Assembly: GCA_963682175.1 (NCBI GenBank)
Contig: OY821770.1
Location: 12,058,501-12,122,500 of the forward strand
Direction: 5' to 3'
Length of the DNA: 64,000 nucleotides
Source of the DNA: Triglochin maritima
Lineage: Eukaryota; Streptophyta; Magnoliopsida; Alismatales; Juncaginaceae
In this document: piece after piece, positions 55,953-64,000 of the stretch
How positions within the stretch are numbered: the stretch's first letter is position 1
Layout: each line of letters begins with the position of its first letter
Notes under the pieces: generated by a model
Told to the model about the DNA's origin: nothing
Seen by the model: the letters and a program-made list of their open reading frames with translations, nothing else
Database searches by the model: none
Made by a program: the position numbers and the translations under genes

Positions 55953-56297
55953 TGTTGGCTTTTAGGCCTTAATCTATATTGATTTTGGTGAATAATCAAA
56001 CTAATCTTAATCAATGAACCTAATCAATCAAAGTGAGCAAACACGAATACATTCATTGCATACATATATGTATACTTGCAAGCATCTTAATAGGTTGATC
56101 AAGATTCATCAAGAGAATGAGCATTGGGATAAAGACATCAAAACTCAAGAATTGTAATCAAAGCTTTGGACCAAGACTTGTAATTTTCCATTTATTGAGT
56201 CCATGTGATTAAATGTAAAGTTGAGCACTAGGATTCTGTCCCGACCATGTTTGGTCAACCAAACACCTAACGGTTAACCGAAACCTACCCATCAGTA
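55953..56297 (+). repeat. Start of a further LTR, cut by the Copia insertion
   Basis: Starts TGTTGGCTTTTAGGCC, a typical plant LTR start. Near 56251-56288 it carries TTTGGTCAACCAAAC and AACGGTTAACCGAAAC, i.e. GGTYRACC palindromes related to CGGTCGACCG. It is broken at 56297 by the minus-strand Copia element; the remainder should lie beyond the window. Confidence 0.5.
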
Positions 56298-58343
56298 TGT
56301 AGGATTTCATGTTTAATTATACATATATATTTTTCGAATTTTTATGTATAATAAGGATCAATTTTCAATTTTCTAGAATTTATTGCATGCATCGGTTTGT
56401 TTTAACAAACTAGTTTCAAAAACTCTATTAAAACAAACAAGAGCTCCGAAATTCATACCTAGAAGTTCTCAAAAACTTCTTGAAGATTCGGAGACGGTTG
56501 GGATGCTCCTCGCTGCGCCGGATGCCTCCGAGTATTCACCAAACTCTAAACAAGATCGGAGAGAGGGAAGCTAGTCTCTCAATCTCCGATTGGGTTTAGA
56601 ATCTAATTACTAACCCCTCTTTAGTTCCCTTTAGAAGTTGACCTCTGAAGAACTAAAACTAAACTTAAGAATTAAGGAATTTTCGTGGAGAATTATGGAG
56701 AGAGATTTTGCATAAGAAAAATAATGAATTAATTAAGGAGGTAATGAGATAACCTTGTATTTATAGGGTCTCTCCAAATTACCTATTCATGTGCAACCTC
56801 TTGCCCATGATTCCATGCAAAATTCCATCTAACCATCCATTATTTATTAATAAATAATCTTAGCCATGAATTAAATCAATTATGGACAAATTCCATGCAT
56901 GATCTAATTAATTCTTAAATTAATTTTGCATAAAACCGTCTGGACTGGTCGACCGTTACGAAGGTCCGGTCGACCGCTCGAACCCAATTTCGGTCGACCG
57001 TGCGAGATTCGGTCGACCGTTCTTAACGTAGAATATTTCATCGCAATGTTCGGTCGACCGACCGATAGATTCGGTCGACCGTTCTGAACAGACGAAAATT
57101 CCCTGTTATCGGTCGAGACACGTCCGGTCGACCGTGTACCTTCGGTCGACCGTTATCCATTAACCGGTCGACCGTTTGCACAGTCTTGCAGACTTGTCAA
57201 ATTTCGGTTTAACCCCTACAAAATTTGACATTTCGGGATTAGTAATAAATTCACAACTTATGTAACATATTATCCTATGTAATGATCAATCATTGCACCC
57301 CATAATATTTACATCACATATGAATTTAATTTAGATTCTAATTATGTTATAAATCACAACATAATTTTGATTTTGCTTGTTCACCCCATGTGTCATATTT
57401 TCTACATGAAACCCGACACATCCTATGAACTCAAAATCCCCATTTCTTGTTTCCCAGTTTTGTGGTGTGACCTATGGGAGGATCTAAACTAAGTTGGCAG
57501 TGATATTAAGAGCTTAATATCACAAGCTATAAGCAGTATCTAGCTACACATTATAGCTCCCAATTAGTTAGATGTCTTAATTCCACTCGAACCAAAACCC
57601 GATCCACTTAGTGATGGAGTGCACCACTTGTGTCCGTCCCTTGCCTCATGATATTAAGAATACACACAAAGTAGTATTGTGTCATCTTTGTATTAGTATT
57701 CATTTCTTGATCTCTTTAAGCTAGTTATAAATATGTGACTTAACTCAAATCACATTGTGCACATTATAACTTTGCTTTATCAATGGGCCCACTAATATCA
57801 TCACTCAATTAAAAGGGGCAATGATAGTCTTTTGACTAACTATCTTCTCCAACAAAAGTTGTACTTAACCAACCAATGCCTTTGCACTACACTGATCGAT
57901 AGTTCAAGATACTGATCTAATTAAGTATTCCTTAAGTGATTAGATATAAGTCTCATATCAAAGGACCAAAGACACAGTAAAATATTAATGACACAGAAAC
58001 ACATTTCTATAATATTTTACTTATTAGGTCTATTCAGTATACAAAAGTAATGTTTTCCTCTTTTGCATACCCGTGTCGTCACTCACTTGTAGAGCTACAA
58101 TGATCTATGACCAACACGACAATCTTAACTCGGTAATTAATGTCCCATGTTAATTACCATGATTGCGAATATCTTTTGTTTTATGCAAACCAATATCTTT
58201 CAGAGCTCTACGGTTGAGGACCAAGAGCCTCTTCCTTAACACTTCTAAAAGACGAATAACATAAACAAGGAATAAAATGATTTCTCATTCAATTCATAAT
58301 AATTGACATTTAAAAGTAAAACTTTTAGAACACATTCCCTTCA
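56298..58343 (-). repeat. 3' LTR (2046 bp) of the young Copia element
   Basis: It contains an array of nine exact GGTCGACC palindromes at 56946-57175, mostly as TTCGGTCGACCG, otherwise AT-rich. The outer part (58016-58343) is homologous to 47650-47978. An identical 63-codon frame occurs in both LTRs (56383-56574 and 63761-63952); it has no known domain and is probably incidental. Confidence 0.9.
56946..57175. repeat. CGGTCGACCG palindrome array in the Copia LTR
   Basis: Nine exact GGTCGACC cores in about 230 bp, separated by unrelated AT-rich spacers of 8-30 bp (counted by eye). Compare with the arrays in the Gypsy-family LTRs at about 1800-2400, 8100-8720 and 16660-16830. Confidence 0.93.
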
Positions 58344-58699
58344 ATCTCCCACTTGTTATCAAAGTTTTCTTTCACATACATTCTCAATGCATAAAACATC
58401 AATAACTAGGGTAACCTTCCCAAATCACCTATCAAGCCAATCCACATGGATCATCGGATCCATGGACTCGAAATATATTTCGTCTCTTAGCTTGGTATGA
58501 AGGTTTGTTGAATGGATCAGTTGTGTCACTGTTGTGTTCACCTATTTATTTATTTTGTCTTTCGTTGGTGGTTGAGTTAGCTGTAGTGATATTACTCCTA
58601 ACTACACTAGCTCATACCTCCACCTTCGATAATGATGACGCATCATCACTCCAACCTCTTATTGTCTAGAATTCCTATAAGAATTGCATCAAAACAGCC

Positions 58700-58944
58700 C
58701 TCGGCTATTTTCTCCTTTGTCTTCCATAAACACGAACCTTATCTTTAGTCCGGTTAAGGTACTTCAGAATATTCTTGACCGCAATCCTATGATTAGGATT
58801 CGCGTTGGATAGGTGACCACTTGTCACGTTTAGAGCGTACGAGATATTGAGTCTTGTGCAAGTCATTGTGTACATGGTCCTTCCTTTTGCCGAAGCATAA
58901 AGGATACCTTCATGTTCCCCAAGTCTTTGTGTGATTGAGCACAT
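58700..58944 (-). pseudogene. Copia RNase H fragment (young element)
   Basis: Reads MTCTRLNISYALNVTSGHLS, HRIAVKNILKYLNRTKD and VYG, corresponding to 45460-45620 of the older fragment. Frame is lost on both sides. 58346-58700 between it and the LTR shows only weak remains. Confidence 0.75.
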
Positions 58945-59720
58945 TGAGACTTCTTGAGTTGCACACCTATACTCATACTTATTGGCATATTGTCCATATC
59001 GGAATTGTTCACCCTGAACATTTCCAAAGACCTTGTCAATGTATGCACGTTGACTGAAGCCAATGAGTCTACGGGATGTATCTCAATGTATCTTGAATCT
59101 CAAGATGTGTTGAGCCTCATCCTTTTCTTTTCATTGAATACACTGATTTCAACGAAATTTCTCGTTTGCTAATGCAAAGGTATATGATTGCTCATGAGCA
59201 ATATGTCATCGACATATAAGATCAGAAGTACTACATGGCTCCCACTAATCTCCTTGTATATACAAGGTACTCCTTTACTTTGAATGAAGTGAATCTTCTT
59301 CACCTCTTCGTTAAAGCGTTTGTTCCAACTCCCCGATGCTTGCTTCAATCCATAAATGGATTCTCGAAACTTGCATTTCTTCTCCCTACTATTTGGATCA
59401 TCAAAACCTTGAGGTTGTACCATGTACATATCCTCCTCCAAGTTCCTGTTTAAGGAACGCCATTTCGATATCCATTTTCCATATCCCACAATTGTGAAAT
59501 GCGGTAATAGTGAGCATAATCCGAATAGATTTTAATATGGCAACTTCTCAAAAATTTCATCAAAGTCAATTTCTTGAATTTGAGTATAACTTTTGCTACA
59601 AGCCTTGCTTTGTAGGTTGTCAAGTTACTATCCATGTCTATCTTCCTCCTAAAAGCTCATTTATACCAAATGATATTTTCTCTTGAGGAAGGCTAATCAA
59701 GTTTCATACTTGATTATCAT
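58945..59720 (-). pseudogene. Copia reverse transcriptase (young element), broken
   Basis: 59169-59489 has NLEEDMYMVQPQGFDDPN, then REKKCKFRESIYGLKQASGS and LLILYVDDILLMSNHI with the YVDD site. 59450-59635 has LTTYKARLVAK with a frame break after it. Several shifts relative to the homologous 45633-46460. Confidence 0.82.
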
Positions 59721-59750
59721 ACATGGATTCTACTTCGGATTCCATGGCTT

Positions 59751-60032
59751 TTAACCATAGTTTGGAGTCTTTTCTATTGCTTCTCGGAAGGTCGAGGGAT
59801 CTTTGGTATCTAGTACCATGATCTCATGAAGTCCCACATACTTATTGGGTTTCTTCCTTTCCCTCATTGACCTTCTTAGTTCTTTTGGTTCTTCTCGTGT
59901 CTCTCGAACTTCTTCCACAATTTCTTGAGGAGTGGGTTCACGTTCAACTCTTGAACGTACACTTGGTGGGGATGATTGAGATTCTCTCACAATTTCTTGT
60001 GATGGTCTCTCGCTCACGCTCCCACTAACCAA
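59751..60032 (-). pseudogene. Copia integrase-RT linker (young element)
   Basis: Matches 46461-46800: REPTPQEIVEEVRETREEP, RRSMRERKKPNKYVGLHEIM and DPSTFREAI. It breaks before the LWFKAMESE block. Confidence 0.75.
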
Positions 60033-60199
60033 ATGAATCTCGGTTGGGTCTTCATGATTTTGAATGCAACATTCACATCATGATCTTGTAGAGTATCTTG
60101 AGTTTCCTCAAGTTCAACTCTACTCCCACTACTTTTCTCTCTTTTCCAGAAATTCCAGAAAAACCATATCTCTCTCTACAATCTTTCGATTGGAGGTGA

Positions 60200-60757
60200 T
60201 ATACCAAAAGTAGTATCCTCTTTTCACACGAGGACAACCTATAAAGAAGCACTTATCCGCTTTTGGTTGAAGCTTGGTCGACATCAATTTCTTGATGTAT
60301 ACCTCACAACCCCAAATCTTGAGAAAGTCGAGCTTAGGTGTCTTTCAACTCCATAGCTCACAAGACATTTTCTCCACGGATTTGGATGGAACATTATTTA
60401 GTGAGTTTGTCATTATTTGTAGTGCATAATTCCAAAAGTAAATCAGCAATTTAAATTGACTCATTATTGATCGAACCATGTCGAGCAATATCCTATTCCT
60501 ACTTTAGGAATGAGTCAAATTAGGTATTCTAAGCACTCACCCCTACGAACCTTTCATAGAGACTCGATATTCTTGTTGAGTCGGTTCACTACTTCATCCT
60601 TGAATTCCTTGAACTTGTCAAAGAATTCACTTTTGCTTCCCATTAGACAAATATAGCCATAATGACTATAGTTGTCTGTGAACAAAATGAAGTACCTTAA
60701 ACCGTCTCTTGCACTTGTACTTATCGGACCACATACATTAGAATGTATCATATCCAA
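60200..60757 (-). pseudogene. Copia integrase remnant (young element), core deleted
   Basis: 60554-60757 reads MDMIHSNVCGPISTSARDGL, then FILFTDNYSHYGYICLM and DKFKEFKDEVVNRL. The first catalytic Asp of the IHSD motif is Asn here, and the segment with the second Asp and most of the Glu region (DRGGEYL..NGVSERRNRT) is largely deleted around 60500-60545. 60200-60500 is a frame-broken integrase C-terminal part. Confidence 0.8.
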
Positions 60758-61336
60758 TTAGTTGTTCGTTTTCGTTCATTTCTTCTTGAAAAGTCTCTTG
60801 GTCATTTATTTGACCAATCCGATAGTGCTACAAGATTGTATCATTCACGTGAGTTATCTTAGTTTCTCTTTTGTTATTGTTTGTTTGAGTTTGTTCATTA
60901 TTTATTTCAAGCAAATAGAAATCATTCCATATGAATGTATTTGCATAGAAAATTCCATTCTTCGATATAGACAAGCAAGAATTAAAATATTTATTAAAAT
61001 TTATCCATATCCAAAACTTGATACAGAATGGTTCTTGCTAATCGAAGGTACATAACAAACATTCTACAAAGCATAAATTTAAATTACTAGACTATTGAAG
61101 TTCCATAGAATCTTGTACAATCGCAACGATGCTTGTACTATTTCCAATCTTCAATATCATCTCGTTCCCAACGAGTTCCTTCCTATCCTTCAATAGCTGC
61201 ACATCAAAATTATGTGACCACAAGATCCGGTAACCATTACCAAATCAAGGACAGAGGTGATTAAATTTATCTCAATAACAAACATACCTATGACGTTTCT
61301 CGGGCGCCTACGTTCAATCATCCCATTTTCAAGGTC
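60758..61336 (-). other. Stretch between gag and integrase remnant
   Basis: Protease and the integrase zinc finger would be expected here. I see no DSGAS-like motif and no conserved block; only AT-rich sequence with a chance frame on the plus strand (60762-61055). Confidence 0.5.
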
Positions 61337-62161
61337 TTACTTGTACTTGGGGCAATTAGGTCGGATGTGTCCCTTTTCACCGCAGTGAAAGCACTCCGTG
61401 TTGGGAGTTGGAGATTTGAAAGATTTCCCCCTTGAGGCACTCTTATGAGCACCTCCTACTCCCTTGCTCTTGATTGACGTATCTTTGGTAAATTTGCCTT
61501 TACCTTTGTTGATCTTTTTGCTCTTCTTATGGATAGCAAGGACCTCATGGTCCCTACTCTTGCCCATATCAACTTCAGCCGTTTTGAGAGCGTTGTGAAG
61601 CTCCTCAAGACTCACCCCTTTTTCACGCACATGATAGTGCATCATAAAGTCCTTAAAGGACGGGGCTAGAGAGCCAAGAATTAGATCTTTGGCAATGTCC
61701 ACTGGCATTGGAGAAGAGAGCTTCGACAACTTCTCAAGGTATCCATGCATCGTGAGAAAATGCATGGATACCGATGTTCCCTCCGCCATATGGCACCTTG
61801 TGAGTGCGATGGTGGTCTTATAGCGCTCCTTTCGGGCACTATCCATGAACATCTTTGTTAGAGCCTCCATGGTCTTCTTGGGTTTTGAATCCAAGTATTT
61901 CGCTTGAAGCGAGTCACCCATGGATGCTAGTATAAGACCGTGAACTTGGTTCTCTTGGTCTTCCCACTTGGCTATCGCCTCTTTCTCTTTATCGGTTGCC
62001 TTCTCATTTAATTTTGGGATTTCACCATCCAAAATATGAGATAGTTTTTCAAACCTCAACACGATATTAAGATTGAGTTGCCATTTCATGAAGTTTGAGC
62101 CATCATTTTGCAAAGGGTTCTTTTCGATCATAGATCGCACAATTGGTTGGATATTTGACAT
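61337..62161 (-). CDS. gag: Intact Copia Gag (274 aa)
   Basis: Start taken at 62161 (MSNIQPIVRSMIEKNPLQND), the usual Gag start in this Copia group; upstream in-frame codons to 62218 give an unlikely extension. Capsid (UBN2) motifs: NFMKWQLNLNIVLR, WEDQENQVHGLILASMGDSL, RCHMAEGTSVSMHFLTMHGY and GSLAPSFKDFMMHYHVREKG. A Lys-rich linker follows, then the CCHC knuckle CFHCGEKGHIRPNC near the end, and a stop after PKYK. In related elements the frame continues into protease here. Gag binds and packages the RNA in cytoplasmic particles. It is the only intact frame of this element. Confidence 0.9.
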   Translation of the reverse strand: MSNIQPIVRSMIEKNPLQNDGSNFMKWQLNLNIVLRFEKLSHILDGEIPKLNEKATDKEKEAIAKWEDQENQVHGLILASMGDSLQAKYLDSKPKKTMEALTKMFMDSARKERYKTTIALTRCHMAEGTSVSMHFLTMHGYLEKLSKLSSPMPVDIAKDLILGSLAPSFKDFMMHYHVREKGVSLEELHNALKTAEVDMGKSRDHEVLAIHKKSKKINKGKGKFTKDTSIKSKGVGGAHKSASRGKSFKSPTPNTECFHCGEKGHIRPNCPKYK

Positions 62162-62218
62162 TTCTACAAAATAAATTATATAGGTTTTAATGCCAATTTT
62201 ATGTTTTAATACATACAT

Positions 62219-63661
62219 ATATATATATCGAATATGATGTAAATACTACAAATAAAATCTTGCCCGTAAATGCAGTAATCCAAGATCCCATCAATTGTAA
62301 TATAGACTAGCTAAGGGCTATCGAATACATTACAACATCAAGGTAAGAAAAACATTTTCTAATCACAACCTTTTTGAATTTTAGCAACATTTAGCATCTT
62401 CAAACTTTTGTGACTCTTGTCGTTTTAATTATGAGGGAATGCGACCTATCCTCGTAAGAAAAACTTTTTCCCAAAACCGAGCGAGGGCTCTAGGTAATGT
62501 TAAGAAAACTTATTTTCATTTGATACGAGATACGTTTATCTATTGTATTCACAACTAAACATACTTGGGGTTCACTAGGGTGAAACACACCTCATATATT
62601 TAATTGTGGCACAACAACAGACAACCTTTATATCTCCCACTATTCCCAAAGATAGAGGGAGCTATCTCCCGCTAAGGGCGAGCAGAGTATCCCTCGATCA
62701 ATGGCTGCTAGTGGATGAAATAAGAAGGAAGAATTAATCTTAATTTTTGTTGGACAATTTCATTTATCAACATGTGATTTTGAATTTTAGTTTATCATGC
62801 ATATTAAAATTTATACACATCCTAACATTCACCATTCATCACATGCATAGCAGAAATTATAAAAACAGAAATTAAACATTCACACAATCCACATCGCGTG
62901 AGTTTATATGTTCCCTTCGATCCTTGATCCTCGATCCCTGATCTTCGATCCTCGATCGATGCGCTACAGCGGCGACTTCCTCTTGCACCGGAGATGTAGA
63001 TTTTACAAAAAATAAACATGCTCCTCACATTCGATAAAACCGACTAGTGCAAGTCCTATGTAAAAACCTCTCATATGCAAATGCAACTATCTAAAAGACG
63101 GAAATAGAGAGAATTTTGGCTTTTACATACACAAGCCCCTGTATTATAATAATAACATACATTCATAGCTTCTGATTTGGAACATATAAACCCACAATTC
63201 CTACATATACAATTCGAGCATCCATGCACGCAATATCGCTATAAACTATGCAATCTAGTTTATCAAGCATCTAGAATCTCAAACAATTCTTTGAAAAACG
63301 TTTTGAAATCCATTAAAAAACATTTTTCATGCATCCATAGTTCAAAAAATTAATTATGAACCGCTGTCCATCCAATTTCCAATGGAAAGATGAATCGCAG
63401 TTTTTCGGTTTTGTTGATTCTCTTACAAAATAATCGTTTATACTTAAAACGAAATTATTGCAAGTTAGACTTATGTCTAAATCATAATTCTAATAATTAC
63501 ATGCCATGTTTTAAATATTCAAAACATTTAAAACGAATTATTACAAGAATTATTTCAGCAAAACATTTAAAGACCGAAAAACCGGTAAAACGAATTGTCT
63601 AAATCCTAGATGGTAAACTAAATTTGTTTACAACCATAAATCATAAGAAAATTGAACCCTA
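62219..63661 (-). other. Copia leader between primer-binding site and gag
   Basis: About 1.4 kb without a gene. Tandem GATCCTCGATC-type words at 62916-62960. AT-rich otherwise. Confidence 0.6.
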
Positions 63662-63675
63662 TGCTCTGATACCAC
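63662..63675 (-). promoter_or_regulatory. Primer-binding site of the young Copia element
   Basis: GTGGTATCAGAGCA on the minus strand, next to the LTR end; complementary to initiator Met tRNA. Confidence 0.92.
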
Positions 63676-64000
63676 TGTAGGATTTCATGTTTAATTATAC
63701 ATATATATTTTTCGAATTTTTATGTATAATAAGGATCAATTTTCAATTTTCTAGAATTTATTGCATGCATCGGTTTGTTTTAACAAACTAGTTTCAAAAA
63801 CTCTATTAAAACAAACAAGAGCTCCGAAATTCATACCTAGAAGTTCTCAAAAACTTCTTGAAGATTCGGAGACGGTTGGGATGCTCCTCGCTGCGCCGGA
63901 TGCCTCCGAGTATTCACCAAACTCTAAACAAGATCGGAGAGAGGGAAGCTAGTCTCTCAATCTCCGATTGGGTTTAGAATCTAATTACTAACCCCTCTTT
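63676..64000 (-). repeat. 5' LTR of the young Copia element (partial)
   Basis: Identical to 56298-56622 over all 325 bases in the window; continues beyond the window. Confidence 0.95.

Larger units (their letters stand above)
56298..64000 (-). mobile_element. Young minus-strand Ty1/Copia element, extends past the window
   Basis: The 3' LTR is at 56298-58343 (minus-strand ends TGAAGGG..CCTACA) and the 5' LTR runs from 63676 to beyond 64000. All 325 shared bases visible (56298-56622 and 63676-64000) are identical. A Met-tRNA primer-binding site (63662-63675), intact gag (61337-62161) and a polypurine tract (AACAAGTGGGAGAT, about 58344-58357) are present. Between them, integrase, RT and RNase H are truncated and riddled with frame breaks, and no protease was recognised. 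Confidence 0.9.

Noticed and set aside
56383..56574. 63-codon frame present identically at 63761-63952
   Set aside because: Its repetition only reflects the identical LTRs; there is no domain and LTRs rarely encode proteins.

Overview
The window is nuclear DNA of a flowering plant, probably a eudicot. The evidence is nested LTR retrotransposons of both superfamilies, CACTA, Mutator-like and hAT-type DNA elements, and an intron-bearing gene for the plastid enzyme pheophorbide a oxygenase. I cannot name the species. There are no tRNA, rRNA or CRISPR features. Host genes are few: two paralogous secreted glycine-rich proteins (GRPs) and one pheophorbide a oxygenase (PAO/ACD1) locus that looks broken. 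Almost everything else is transposable-element sequence at different stages of decay.

Layout. 1-242: right end of a hAT-like non-autonomous element. 243-18720: a decayed minus-strand Ty3/Gypsy element, read from gag at 18.4 kb to integrase at 0.4 kb. It is split by two nests: a plus-strand chromodomain-type Gypsy element (1371-9796), and a solo LTR of a related family (10694-17537, target duplication GGTGA). That solo LTR was itself entered by an Athila/Tat-like element carrying gag and protease but no reverse transcriptase. 18790-33720: a GRP locus present three times. Copy A (18.8-19.5 kb) has lost its coding sequence; copies B (24267-24836) and C (29499-30023) keep it. Between and inside the copies lie Copia RT and RNase H remnants, a CACTA element (20599-22428) carrying an OSCA-type channel gene fragment, and a 2.8 kb fold-back element (30407-33225). 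33.7-38.3 kb is AT-rich with relics only. 38442-43003: PAO, minus strand, seven exons.

43459-50196: a plus-strand Ty1/Copia element with 230-bp LTRs, itself entered by a minus-strand Copia fragment. 50488-50783: a hAT-type MITE. 52859-54753: a second fold-back element built of ~340-390 bp tandem units. 55.0-55.9 kb: a possible En/Spm-associated gene relic. 55953-56297: start of another LTR, cut by a very young minus-strand Copia element (56298 to beyond the window end) whose LTRs are identical over the 325 bp visible in both.

The points most worth a second look: LTRs of unrelated families (Gypsy and Copia) share arrays of the palindrome CGGTCGACCG; PAO carries a Rieske-ligand substitution plus two frame lesions; a CACTA element has captured an OSCA gene start; a Copia element with identical LTRs has a wrecked pol but intact gag; and a giant purine/pyrimidine hairpin sits upstream of a GRP gene.
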